From Phenylobacterium sp. LH3H17 (lineage in GTDB: Bacteria; Pseudomonadota; Alphaproteobacteria; Caulobacterales; Caulobacteraceae): a stretch of DNA of 64,000 nucleotides. The translations under genes were made by a program, and so were the position numbers. The stretch covers positions 2,981,001 through 3,045,000 of the forward strand of contig NZ_CP101283.1 in the NCBI RefSeq assembly GCF_024298925.1, written 5' to 3'. The notes beneath the pieces are model-generated. The model saw only the letters and a program-made list of their open reading frames with translations, had not been told where the DNA came from and did no database searches. Below are positions 50,560 through 58,722 of this stretch, piece by piece (positions within the stretch are counted from its first letter, which is position 1; each line of letters starts with the position of its first letter).

Positions 50560-51699
50560 ATGGAACTGCGCATCTTTTCTGACGCCGTCGTTACGCCCGA
50601 AGGCCAGTTTGCCGCCGAACTGGTGATCCGCGACGGCTTCGTCGTCGCCGTCGACGGCGGGGCTGGCCCCTCAAGGTCAGCCTTGGATTGGAGCGGCGAC
50701 GTCCTGGTCCCTGGCCTGATCGACATCCACACCGACAACCTGGAAAAGCACTACCAGCCGCGGCCGGGCGCCTTGTGGGACGCCTATGGCGCGGCCCTGG
50801 CCCACGACGGCCAATGCGCCGCGGCCGGCATCACGACGGTGCTGGACTCGCTCAGCCTGCACGGCCGCAAGGAGGGCCTCGACCGCAAGACCGCGCTGGG
50901 GCCGATGATCGCCGGAATGGATCAGGCCCAGGCCGACGGCGCCCTGCGCGCCGAGCACCTGCTGCACCTGCGCTGCGAGGTGACCAATCCCGAACTCCTG
51001 TCGCTGCTGGAGCCGCACGCGGACAATCCGCGCCTGAAGCTGCTCTCGGTGATGGACCACACACCGGGCCAGCGGCAGACCACCAATGTCGCCGCCCTGG
51101 AGGCGCGGATGGTCGCCGCCGGGCGCAGCGAGGCCGAGGTCGAGGAGATGGTCGCCCGCCGCCATGCCGGCCGCGATCCCTCCGCCGCCCACGACAATCG
51201 CCGCAGCGTGGTGGCCTTCGCCCGCGAATACGGCGTGCCACTGTGCGCCCACGACGACGCCACCATCGAGCAAGTCGATGAGGCCCACGCCGACGGCTGC
51301 GTCATCGCCGAGTTCCCGGTGACCCTGGCCGCCGCCCGGGCGGCCCGCGGCTACGGCATGGCCATCTGCATGGGCGGGCCGAACTTCGTGCGCGGGGCGT
51401 CGCATTCGGGCAATCTGTCGGCTCGGGAGTGCGCCCAACACGACGTGCTCGACATTCTCGCCTCGGACTATGTGCCGCTCTCCATGCTGCGTTCCGCCTT
51501 CATGCTGATCGACGAGTTCGGCTGGCCGCCCGAGCGCGCACTGGCCACGGTCGCCGCCGGACCGGCCCGCAGCCTCGGCCTCACCGATCGCGGCGAGATC
51601 GCGCCGGGACAACGCGCCGACCTGGTGCGGGTCTCGCGCCGCTCCGGGGGCTGGCCTGTGCCGGTAGAGGTCTGGCGTCAGGGCCTGCGGGTCGCATGA
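50560..51699 (+). CDS. phnM: C-P lyase pathway triphosphate diphosphatase PhnM, copy 2
   Basis: A 379-residue PhnM in the main operon. Its HTDNLEKH motif, MDHTPGQRQ and HDDATIEQVDEA are the same as or close to those of copy 1, but the proteins differ widely elsewhere (for example GQCAAAGITTVLDSLS here against GCCLSVGVTTVFDSLS), so they are old paralogues rather than a recent duplication. It overlaps the DUF1045 gene by four bases. Confidence 0.95.
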   Translation: MELRIFSDAVVTPEGQFAAELVIRDGFVVAVDGGAGPSRSALDWSGDVLVPGLIDIHTDNLEKHYQPRPGALWDAYGAALAHDGQCAAAGITTVLDSLSLHGRKEGLDRKTALGPMIAGMDQAQADGALRAEHLLHLRCEVTNPELLSLLEPHADNPRLKLLSVMDHTPGQRQTTNVAALEARMVAAGRSEAEVEEMVARRHAGRDPSAAHDNRRSVVAFAREYGVPLCAHDDATIEQVDEAHADGCVIAEFPVTLAAARAARGYGMAICMGGPNFVRGASHSGNLSARECAQHDVLDILASDYVPLSMLRSAFMLIDEFGWPPERALATVAAGPARSLGLTDRGEIAPGQRADLVRVSRRSGGWPVPVEVWRQGLRVA

Positions 51700-52400
51700 G
51701 CCCCCGCTACGCCATCTACTACGCCCCCGCCGCAGGCGACGACCTGTGGCGCAAGGCCTCGGCCTGGCTGGGCCGGGACGCCTATACGGGCCAGGTCCTG
51801 GCCCGCCCTGCCCTGGCGGATCTGGACGGCCTCGATCTCGACGCCCTGACCGCCGATCCGCGCGACTACGGCTTCCACGCAACGCTCAAGGCGCCCTTCG
51901 AGCTGGCCGATGGCGTCTCCGAGACCGAGCTACTGGACTTCGCCGCACGGTTCGCGGCCGCGCGCGCGCCGTTCGAGGCGGCCATCGCGCCCGCCGCCCT
52001 CGGCCGCTTCCTGGCCTTCCGGGAACAGGAGCCCTCGACCGGGATCGCCGCCCTGCATGGCGATTGCGTGCGCGCCTTCGACCCCTTCCGCGCCCCGCTC
52101 GGGGAGCTCGACCTGGCGCGCCGGCGGAAGGCTCCGCTGACTCCCGAACAGGACGCCCGTCTGGTCGCCTGGGGCTATCCCTATGTGTTCGAGGACTTCC
52201 GCTTCCACATGACCCTGACCGGCCAGGTCCGCGACGAGGACCTGCGCGAACGGGTGCTGGGCGTCCTGCGCGACCACTTCGCCGAGGAGAGCGGGCCGCA
52301 CCGGTTCGACGGAGTCGCGGTGTTCAAGCAAGCCGATCGGGCGGCGCCGTTCGACATTCTCCAGCGTTTCGGCTTCGAGGCCGCGCTCGCTAGCGCCTGA
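51696..52400 (+). CDS. DUF1045 phosphonate-operon protein, 2H phosphoesterase fold
   Basis: A 234-residue protein of the DUF1045 family found in phn operons. Two H-x-T motifs, HATL ([11 protein letters not shown], about residue 55) and HMTL ([11 protein letters not shown], about residue 170), are the paired catalytic signature of the 2H phosphoesterase superfamily, which opens cyclic phosphates. C-P lyase makes a ribose 1,2-cyclic phosphate that E. coli hydrolyses with PhnP; phnP is not in this locus, so this protein may replace it. That is inference. It overlaps phnM2 by four bases and the convergent phnN by 11. Confidence 0.85.
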   Translation: MSPRYAIYYAPAAGDDLWRKASAWLGRDAYTGQVLARPALADLDGLDLDALTADPRDYGFHATLKAPFELADGVSETELLDFAARFAAARAPFEAAIAPAALGRFLAFREQEPSTGIAALHGDCVRAFDPFRAPLGELDLARRRKAPLTPEQDARLVAWGYPYVFEDFRFHMTLTGQVRDEDLRERVLGVLRDHFAEESGPHRFDGVAVFKQADRAAPFDILQRFGFEAALASA

Positions 52401-52938
52401 TGGCGTCGAGAAGTTGGGCGACGCCGGCGACCACTTCCCCCTCGTTGCGGACTTCAACCACGTCGTCGCCCGCCACCTCGACGGCGTCGGCGCGGGAGAG
52501 CCGCGCCTCGATTTCGGCCTGCGTCTCGCGGCCGCGCCGGGCCAGCCGTTGGGCCAGGATCGAGGCGTTGGCGGTGATCGTCACCACCCGGACCTTGGCG
52601 AACCTAGCGCGAGCGGCCTCGACCACGCCGCGCGAGACATTGACCACCACGCGCCGGCCGGCGGCGATGTCGCCGGCGATCGCGGCCGGCACCCCGTAGC
52701 CGAGGCCGTGGGCGCTCCAGGACAGGGCGTAGGCCCCGGAGGCGTCGCGTAGGTCGAAGGTTTCGCGGCTGACCTCGACATGGTCCTCGCCGCCGGCGTC
52801 CTGGGCCCGCGTGATCTCCCGGCGCGGGAACACCACGGCGGCCTCGTCGTCCAGCAGCGACCTGGCGCAGTCGAGCAGGGTGTCCTTGCCGGCCCCCGAG
52901 GGCCCGACCACCAGGACCAGCAGGCCGGCCTCAGCCAT
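52390..52938 (-). CDS. phnN: Ribose 1,5-bisphosphate phosphokinase PhnN
   Basis: PhnN turns ribose 1,5-bisphosphate into PRPP, the end of the C-P lyase pathway. The 182-residue P-loop kinase begins [20 protein letters not shown] (P-loop at residues 12-19) and keeps the guanylate-kinase-like fold, with [12 protein letters not shown] and [10 protein letters not shown] chose this ATG; a longer frame would run into the upstream gene. It overlaps the upstream hexapeptide gene by eight bases and is convergent with the DUF1045 gene. Confidence 0.92.
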   Translation of the reverse strand: MAEAGLLVLVVGPSGAGKDTLLDCARSLLDDEAAVVFPRREITRAQDAGGEDHVEVSRETFDLRDASGAYALSWSAHGLGYGVPAAIAGDIAAGRRVVVNVSRGVVEAARARFAKVRVVTITANASILAQRLARRGRETQAEIEARLSRADAVEVAGDDVVEVRNEGEVVAGVAQLLDAIRR

Positions 52939-53620
52939 GCTTTTCGACGAAGGCGTCGGCGTCGAGCCGGCGGAAGTCTTCAAGGGCTTCGGCGAGGCGC
53001 TCATGACTCCAATCCCACCAGGCTATCGCCAGAAGACCATCCTGAACGGCCTTCGGGAAGCGCTCTCGGATCGGCTTGGCCGCAACGCCGCCGACGATGG
53101 TGAAGGGCGGGACGTCCTTGGAGACCACGGCGCCCGCGCCCACCACCGATCCAGTCCCGATGGTCACACCCGGCAAGACGGTCGCGCCATGCCCGATCCA
53201 GACGTCGTGGCCGAGGGTCACCCGGTGCGAGCGGCGCCATTCGAAGAACTCGTGGTCATCCTCGACGCCCAGCTCATAGGACCGCGCCCGATAGCTGAAG
53301 TGATGCTGGGCGGCCTTCCAGGTCGGGTGGTTGCCGGGATTGATCCGCGCGTCGCGGGCGATGGAGCAGAACCTGCCGATCTCGGCATAGGTCGCCGAGG
53401 CGTCGTTGACGATGTAGCTGTAGGCGCCCATCGACACTTCCGAGAAGCTGGTCCGGGCGCCGATGCGGGTCCAGGGCCCCAGGATGCAGTCATGCACCGA
53501 GGCGTCCTTGTGGATCACCGGCTGGGCCGGATCGAGGCCGTCATCATCCGGCAAGGCGATGTGCCCGTCGTAATAGCGATAGCCCGGCTCAAGGGTGACG
53601 TCGGAGAGGCGCAGGCTCAT
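52931..53620 (-). CDS. Hexapeptide acetyltransferase-like phosphonate-operon protein
   Basis: A 229-residue left-handed beta-helix protein of the chloramphenicol/xenobiotic acetyltransferase type: [52 protein letters not shown], and [16 protein letters not shown] subfamily of these occurs in phn operons and may acetylate aminophosphonates, like PhnO, but this is not shown here. Its start touches the phnC stop and its end overlaps phnN. Confidence 0.85.
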   Translation of the reverse strand: MSLRLSDVTLEPGYRYYDGHIALPDDDGLDPAQPVIHKDASVHDCILGPWTRIGARTSFSEVSMGAYSYIVNDASATYAEIGRFCSIARDARINPGNHPTWKAAQHHFSYRARSYELGVEDDHEFFEWRRSHRVTLGHDVWIGHGATVLPGVTIGTGSVVGAGAVVSKDVPPFTIVGGVAAKPIRERFPKAVQDGLLAIAWWDWSHERLAEALEDFRRLDADAFVEKHG

Positions 53621-54396
53621 CAGGCGGCTTCCACCACGGCCAGCGGTTCGGGGGCGCGGACGCCGCGGCCGGCATAGACACGCTCAAGCACAGCGGGCGT
53701 CAGCGCGCTTGGCGGTCCGTCGAAGACGATCGCGCCCTTGGCCATGGCGACGATCCGCGTGCAGTAGCGCCGCGCGATTTCCAGGCTGTGCAGGTTGACG
53801 ATCACCGGCACGTTCCGCTCGCGGCAGATCTTCTGCAGGGCGTCCATCACCACCTCGGCGTTGACGGGATCGAGCGAGGCCACCGGTTCGTCGGCAAGCA
53901 CCAGGTCGGGCTCCTGCAGCATGGCGCGGGCGATGGCCACCCGCTGCTGCTGGCCGCCGGACAGGGTTCCGGCCCGCTGAAGGGCGGCGTGGGCCATGTC
54001 CAGGGCGTCGAGCTCCAGGATGGCCCGGGCGCGGTCGGATGCTGGGAAAAACTTGATCAGCGACGCGGCCAGCGGCCGCTCGGCCACCACACCCACGAGC
54101 ACATTGGTGATCACGTCCAGGCGCGGGCAGAGGTTGAACTGCTGGAAGATCATCGCGCAGCGGCGGCGCCATCGCCGCAGCGCCGGCCCCTTCAGACGGC
54201 TGACGTCCTCGCCGTCCCAGGTGATCCGGCCCTCGCTGGGGTCGGTCAGGCGGTTGATCATCCGCAGCAGGGTCGATTTGCCTGCCCCCGATCGGCCAAT
54301 GACGCCCACCAGCTCGCCGCGCTCGCACGAGAAGCTGACCTTGTCCACGGCGCAAGTCTCGCCGAAACGCTTGGTGACGCCATGCAGTTCGAGCAT
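53620..54396 (-). CDS. phnC: Phosphonate ABC transporter ATPase PhnC
   Basis: A 258-residue ABC ATPase with Walker A GRSGAGKST, signature LSGGQQQRVA and Walker B LVLADEPVASLD. It powers uptake through the PhnE permeases encoded upstream. I chose the ATG at MLELHGVT, with GGAGG four bases before it; the open frame runs on upstream without homology. A Pho-box-like repeat lies 46 bases before the ATG, and a 441-base gap with a kinase relic separates it from phnE, so it may have its own promoter. Confidence 0.95.
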   Translation of the reverse strand: MLELHGVTKRFGETCAVDKVSFSCERGELVGVIGRSGAGKSTLLRMINRLTDPSEGRITWDGEDVSRLKGPALRRWRRRCAMIFQQFNLCPRLDVITNVLVGVVAERPLAASLIKFFPASDRARAILELDALDMAHAALQRAGTLSGGQQQRVAIARAMLQEPDLVLADEPVASLDPVNAEVVMDALQKICRERNVPVIVNLHSLEIARRYCTRIVAMAKGAIVFDGPPSALTPAVLERVYAGRGVRAPEPLAVVEAA

Positions 54397-54441
54397 CGGA
54401 CCTCCGGGGGCTGACCCTGGACAGGAGCCTAGTCCGGGGGC

Positions 54442-54459
54442 GTGACCCCCCCGTGACGG
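54442..54459 (-). promoter_or_regulatory. Pho-box-like repeat before phnC
   Basis: On the minus strand CCGTCACGGGGGGGTCAC contains two GTCAC half-sites exactly 11 bases apart, the spacing of PhoB half-sites (consensus CTGTCAT-N4-CTGTCAC). It lies about 46 bases before the phnC ATG. Confidence 0.5.
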
Positions 54460-54549
54460 ACGCGCGACCCAGTTCCGCATCAGCCGCCGATTTGTCGGCG
54501 TTGCACCGCCGTCATCGGGTGGGACTACAAGCACGGACGGGAGGCGTCC

Positions 54550-54819
54550 TTGGCGGAACTCGTGGTGATCGGCGCCCTGGCGTTGGACCGGCCCGTGCGG
54601 GTCAACCAGCCGCCGGCCCCGGGCGCCCGGCTCATGGGCCACAGCCTGGGCGGCATGCTGGCCGGACGATTGGGCGGGGGCGGCGCGAACGCCGGCGTGG
54701 CGCTGGTCCGGGCGGGCCACAGCGTCAGGCTTGCCGCGGCAATCGCCGAGGACGCCGACGCCGACGTCGCGCTCGGCCAGGCGCGATCGCCGTGGAGCTC
54801 GACAGCTCCGCACCGCTGA
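54550..54819 (+). pseudogene. N-terminal relic of a PfkB-family sugar kinase
   Basis: Ninety codons from a TTG start with GGGAGG five bases upstream. The sequence VVIGALALDRPVRVNQPPAPG then GGGGANAGVALVRAGHSVRLAAAIAEDAD matches the first 75 residues of PfkB/ribokinase-type kinases (the GG-x-GAN-A motif and the G-D-x-x-G region). After DADAD the homology stops and the frame closes 20 codons later, so the remaining 200 or more residues including the catalytic GAGD are absent. It lies on the plus strand between the minus-strand phnE and phnC. A sugar kinase could have acted on ribose phosphates of this pathway. A genuine short protein is less likely. Confidence 0.6.
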
Positions 54820-54837
54820 CCGGCGCCTTCCCCGCCT

Positions 54838-55653
54838 TCAGGCCAGGCTCGCCCTGAGACGCTGGGACACGGTATCCAGGGCCGCGACGCACAGCATGTA
54901 GAGGCCGACGATGAACAGAACCTCGTCGAAGGCGAAGATGCGAATCCGCTCCTCCAGTTCGAACCCGATGCCGCCGGCGCCGACGATGCCCAGCACCGCG
55001 GCGTTGCGGAAATTGCTCTCCAGGAAGAACAGGCATTGGCTGGCCATGACCGGCGTGACCTGGGGCGCAAGGCCGTAGCGCAGCGCCATCAACGGCGGGA
55101 CGCCCGCGGCCCGGACCCCCTCGATCGGCTTCTCGTCGCAGTTCTCGATGGCTTCGGAGAACAGCTTGGCAAGGCTGGGGATGTCGGCCAGCGCCAGGGC
55201 GATCACTCCGCCGAACGGACCCAGGCCGAAGGCCGAGACCAGGATCAAGGCCCAGACCAGGGCCGGCACGCCGCGGAACCAGTCCAGCGCCCGGCGGAAG
55301 GCGAAGTGCAGAACCGGCTGGCCCACCACCGTCTTAGCGCCCAGCGCGCCCAGCGGCAGCGCTGCGAGGGCCGCCAGCACCGTTCCGGCGAAGGCCATGG
55401 CGAAGGTCTCGGCCAGGGCCTTTACGATGCGCAGCGGGTCCCCGCCGTCGGAGGGCGGCAAGGCCCCTTCGGCGAACCGCCCCAGCTTGTCCAGGCCGGC
55501 GAACAGGGCGTCCGGCGCCAGATTGAGGTCCGCGCACATGGCGATGAAGGCCGCGAGGCCGGCGACGACCAGGCCGGCCTGAACCAAACGCCCCTGCGGG
55601 CGCATGGCGCGAGGCGCGACCGCCATCGCCTGGTGGTAGGCCCCATCTCTCAC
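54838..55653 (-). CDS. phnE: Phosphonate ABC transporter permease PhnE, copy b
   Basis: A 271-residue permease with about five to six membrane segments. The EAA loop that binds PhnC shows EAIENCDEKPIEGVRAAGVPPLMALRYG. It overlaps the other phnE gene by four bases. Together the two permeases probably form the heterodimeric channel of the transporter. Confidence 0.92.
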   Translation of the reverse strand: MRDGAYHQAMAVAPRAMRPQGRLVQAGLVVAGLAAFIAMCADLNLAPDALFAGLDKLGRFAEGALPPSDGGDPLRIVKALAETFAMAFAGTVLAALAALPLGALGAKTVVGQPVLHFAFRRALDWFRGVPALVWALILVSAFGLGPFGGVIALALADIPSLAKLFSEAIENCDEKPIEGVRAAGVPPLMALRYGLAPQVTPVMASQCLFFLESNFRNAAVLGIVGAGGIGFELEERIRIFAFDEVLFIVGLYMLCVAALDTVSQRLRASLA

Positions 55654-56531
55654 CGCGCCGCCGCCAGGCCGATCAGGCGATGGCGGATCGCCTCGGAGGT
55701 CAGGTCGATCACGAAGATCATGCAGACGATCAGCAGCAGGATCGCCAGATAGGTGTCGAATTCGGTGTAGGTGATGGCTCGCTGCAGTTCGAGACCGATG
55801 CCGCCGGCGCCGACGATGCCCAGGGCCGCGGCGCCTGCCAGGTTGCCCTCCAGCCGGATGAGCACATAGGAGGCGTAGTTGGGCAGGACCTGCGGGACGA
55901 CGCCGTAGCGGATGCGGCTCAAGGGGCCCACCCCGGCGGCCTCCATGGCCTCGAGCTGGCGCGGATCGACCTCTTCATTGATCTCCGCGAACAGCTTGCC
56001 GAGGCCTCCCACGGTGGAGATGGCCAGTGTGATCACGCCAGCCAGCGGCCCGACCCCGAAGGCGGCCACCAGGATCAAGGCGAGGATCAGGTCCGGCAGG
56101 GTGCGTATGGCCTCCAGCGTCCGCCGGACCGCGAATCGCACCGCCGGAAACGGCATCAGGTTGCGTGCGCACAGAAACGAGGCGACCAGCCCTCCGGCGG
56201 CGCCGAGCACGGTGGCGACAATGGCCATCTCGACGGTCTGCCACCCCAGCTTCAGCCAGACCGGCAGGTCGTAGAACCACCAGGCCAGCGAGCCCTTCGT
56301 GCGGCTGTCGGCGACCAGGGCCTCGGCCTTCAGGTCGGGGATCATGCGGGTCAGGAAGTCGGCCACGCGGCCCAGGGGATCGCCGCCGATGTCGGAGGAG
56401 AAGAACTGGCTGCGCTGGAACGAGACCAGCAGGACGGCCGAGAAGATCAGCAGGCCCGCCAGGGCCCGCAGCCGCTGTCGACGCAGTGTGCGCCGGCGCA
56501 GGCTCTCGAACTCGGCGACGGCCAGGTTCAA
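55650..56531 (-). CDS. phnE: Phosphonate ABC transporter permease PhnE, copy a
   Basis: A 293-residue permease. The EAA loop reads EEVDPRQLEAMEAAGVGPLSRIRYG, and GIVGAGGIGLELQRAITY follows, as in PhnE. The N-terminus includes a basic start and a first membrane segment (ALAGLLIFSAVLLVSF). It overlaps phnE copy b at its end and the second binding-protein gene at its start. The two permeases share GIVGAGGIG and other blocks, so they are paralogues. Confidence 0.92.
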   Translation of the reverse strand: MNLAVAEFESLRRRTLRRQRLRALAGLLIFSAVLLVSFQRSQFFSSDIGGDPLGRVADFLTRMIPDLKAEALVADSRTKGSLAWWFYDLPVWLKLGWQTVEMAIVATVLGAAGGLVASFLCARNLMPFPAVRFAVRRTLEAIRTLPDLILALILVAAFGVGPLAGVITLAISTVGGLGKLFAEINEEVDPRQLEAMEAAGVGPLSRIRYGVVPQVLPNYASYVLIRLEGNLAGAAALGIVGAGGIGLELQRAITYTEFDTYLAILLLIVCMIFVIDLTSEAIRHRLIGLAAAR

Positions 56532-57376
56532 GGCGCGGCCGTCAGGGCTTGAGCCTCGGTCGGTTCGAACTCGGCGGCCTTGGGCGACCAGGCCGAGGCC
56601 CAGGCGAAGGCGGCCCGGTTCTCGAAGTGCAGCGGCAGGTGAATGCCGATCAATCGGTAGCGGGTGTCCAGCGGCATGTCCTGGCGCACGACGATCGCCT
56701 GGGACGCCTGCGGCCGGATGCGGGCCAGGACCTTCAGGTCGGTGCAGGGTTTGGCCTTCTTGACCGCCACCTTGGGGCAGAGGCGCTGCCAGGCCGCGGC
56801 GTGCAGGACCATGGCCTGGGCCTGGCCTCCGCGCAGGCGCGCGGCGGCGGCGTCGCCATCAGCCTCCACCAGTTCCTGGCCGAAGAAGCCGCTCGCCGCG
56901 CCCCGGTCGGCCAGGGCTTGTCGTGGCAGGACGAGCGCCGCGGGCGTGCGGCCGCCGAACACCAGGGTCTTGCCGCGCAGGTCGGCGAGGCTTCGGGCCG
57001 GGCTGGCGGCCGGAACCGCCAGGACGATCATGATGCGGTTGAGGCCGCCCTCGGGGCGCAGGGTTAGGATGGCCCGCGTCGTGGCCTTGACGGGGACGAA
57101 GGCGGCGGGATCGAGGACGGCGAGATCCAGCTTGCCCGCGGCGAGCGCCGCAGCGGCGTCGGCGGCGCTGGCGACCGGACACCGCTGCACGGGCACGCCG
57201 AGGCGCTTGGCGAGGTGGTCGTAGTAGGCCTTCTCCCCAGCGGGACTGGCCGCGCCAGGCAGGGCGCACGGCCGGGCGTCGGGCGAGATCGCCGCGAGGC
57301 GCAGGGGCTGGGCGGCCGTGGCGCCGGTGGCCGTCAGCAGGGCGGCGGCCAGGACTGCGGCCAGGGAGCGGCTCAT
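56528..57376 (-). CDS. Second phosphate/phosphonate-type binding protein (PhnD2)
   Basis: A 282-residue periplasmic binding protein of the PhnD family with a signal peptide ending TGATAAQ. LRLAAISPDARPC begins the mature part, and SLADLRGKTLVFGGRTPAALVLPRQAL is the family core. I chose MSRSLAAV; the longer frame is out of coding character. It overlaps the phnD gene upstream and phnE downstream by four bases each. Sequence differs widely from PhnD next to it, so the transporter may use two receptors, perhaps with different ligands. Confidence 0.85.
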   Translation of the reverse strand: MSRSLAAVLAAALLTATGATAAQPLRLAAISPDARPCALPGAASPAGEKAYYDHLAKRLGVPVQRCPVASAADAAAALAAGKLDLAVLDPAAFVPVKATTRAILTLRPEGGLNRIMIVLAVPAASPARSLADLRGKTLVFGGRTPAALVLPRQALADRGAASGFFGQELVEADGDAAAARLRGGQAQAMVLHAAAWQRLCPKVAVKKAKPCTDLKVLARIRPQASQAIVVRQDMPLDTRYRLIGIHLPLHFENRAAFAWASAWSPKAAEFEPTEAQALTAAP

Positions 57377-58329
57377 GGCCGGCCTCCCTGCCCGCGTCGC
57401 TGGGCCAGGTCGGCGGCGCGCAGGGCGATGATGTCCTTGTAGTGGTCTCGGGTCACCGAGGTGTAGGCCGAGCCGTCGAGCTGGCCGAGATCTGGCCACA
57501 GGTCGGGTTCGTCATATGGCAGGGCCGCCATGGCGCCGCGCACCAGATCGATCATCGGCTGGGGCCGGTCGGTGCGGACGACGAAGGCCTCGCTGGGGAT
57601 CGGCCCGGCCGTCCAGATGATCCGGAAATCCTCGACGTCGACCAGGCCGCGCCGGGCCATGGTGTGCAGGGCCCCTCGGCTGAAGCCGTGCTCCGGATCT
57701 CCGCCGCTGGCCTGCAGGATGGCCGCATCGAACTGACCATTGGCCAGGGCCATCACCGCCTGTGTGTGGCCGCCGGCGAAGCCGGTCTTGCTGAAATAGG
57801 TGTCGGGATCGATCCCCTGTTCGCGCAGCCTGGCGCGCGGGACCAGGTAGCCAGAGGTGGAGTTGAAATCCACGAAGCCCAGCGATCGGCCCTTGAGGTC
57901 GGCGACGGATCGGAACGGACTGTCGGCGCGTACGACAATGGAGGAATAGTAGCCCGTCCCCCCCTCGGCCTGGCGCAGGGAGAGGATCGGCGACACCAGG
58001 TCGCCGACCTGGGCGTCCACATTGGCGTAGGAACCGCCGGCCATCTGCGCCAGGTCCACCTGGCCAGACGAAAGGGCCTGGATGACGCCGTTGTAGTCCG
58101 AGCTTTCGTAGAGCTTGACCGGCAAGCCCAGCGCCTTGCTGAGGTGCGCCTGGTAGACGCCGCGGCGGCGCACGATCATCGGGTCGTCGTTGCTGCCGCT
58201 GACCGCCATGCGGATCTCCTTGACGCCGCTGCGCCAGTCCCCCGAGGCGACCGCCTCAGGCTTCTCACCGCAGGCAGTGAGCAGCCCGGCGCAGGCCGCG
58301 GTAAGGCACAGGAAGGATCGTCGCATCAC
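57373..58329 (-). CDS. phnD: Phosphonate-binding lipoprotein PhnD
   Basis: A 318-residue binding protein with a lipobox (LLTACG, C20), so it is tethered to the inner membrane. The ligand region includes YESSDYNGVIQALSSGQVDLAQM, GFVDFNSTSGYLVPRA and FDAAILQASGGD. This is the first gene of phnD-phnD2-phnE-phnE, with a strong Pho-box-like repeat 71 bases upstream. It overlaps phnD2 by four bases. Confidence 0.92.
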   Translation of the reverse strand: MMRRSFLCLTAACAGLLTACGEKPEAVASGDWRSGVKEIRMAVSGSNDDPMIVRRRGVYQAHLSKALGLPVKLYESSDYNGVIQALSSGQVDLAQMAGGSYANVDAQVGDLVSPILSLRQAEGGTGYYSSIVVRADSPFRSVADLKGRSLGFVDFNSTSGYLVPRARLREQGIDPDTYFSKTGFAGGHTQAVMALANGQFDAAILQASGGDPEHGFSRGALHTMARRGLVDVEDFRIIWTAGPIPSEAFVVRTDRPQPMIDLVRGAMAALPYDEPDLWPDLGQLDGSAYTSVTRDHYKDIIALRAADLAQRRGQGGRP

Positions 58330-58399
58330 GCACCAGGCTTCGCGTCGGCGCAGAACGGTCGCCGACGGGCTATCGATGCCGCCGCGCCGTGTCGCGGCG

Positions 58400-58417
58400 A
58401 TGACGCGCGCATGACGG
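58400..58417 (-). promoter_or_regulatory. Pho-box-like repeat before phnD
   Basis: On the minus strand CCGTCATGCGCGCGTCAT contains two CGTCAT half-sites exactly 11 bases apart, as in the PhoB box (CTGTCAT-N4-CTGTCAT). It lies about 71 bases before the phnD ATG. Confidence 0.65.
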
Positions 58418-58490
58418 TTTTGCTCTGCGTCGACGACTTGTGGCCGACAAGCGCCGGCCAGGCGACTGCCCTACGTCCGCGGAAGCGTGC

Positions 58491-58566
58491 TGGTGGGCCC
58501 GGTAGGACTCGAACCTACAACCAGACCGTTATGAGCGGTCGGCTCTAACCATTGAGCTACAGGCCC
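58491..58566 (-). tRNA. tRNA-Ile(CAU), lysidine-modified type
   Basis: A 76-base tRNA including encoded CCA. The acceptor starts GGGCCTG and ends CGGGCCCACCA, the anticodon stem is GACCG/CGGTC and the loop CTCATAA gives anticodon CAU. C4-G69 and C5-G68 pairs and the D-arm AGCTCAATGGTTAGAGC agree with the minor isoleucine tRNA that TilS converts to lysidine, reading AUA, rather than with elongator methionine tRNA. It lies between phnD and a SIMPL gene. Confidence 0.85.
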
Positions 58567-58722
58567 CTGCAGCGACGGTTCGCGGGGTTACCACGACCTG
58601 CACGCGCCTTAAAGCCGCCGTTCAGATTGGGTCTGCAACAAGCGGAACCACAAGGGTCGGCTCGCCGTTAGGTCGGGCAGCCGGCTCCGGGCAAGCCTGC
58701 TCATCCCCGACTGGAGACAACC

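Noticed and set aside
58491..58566. Elongator tRNA-Met call
   Set aside because: Acceptor pairs C4-G69 and C5-G68 and the D-arm favour tRNA-Ile2.
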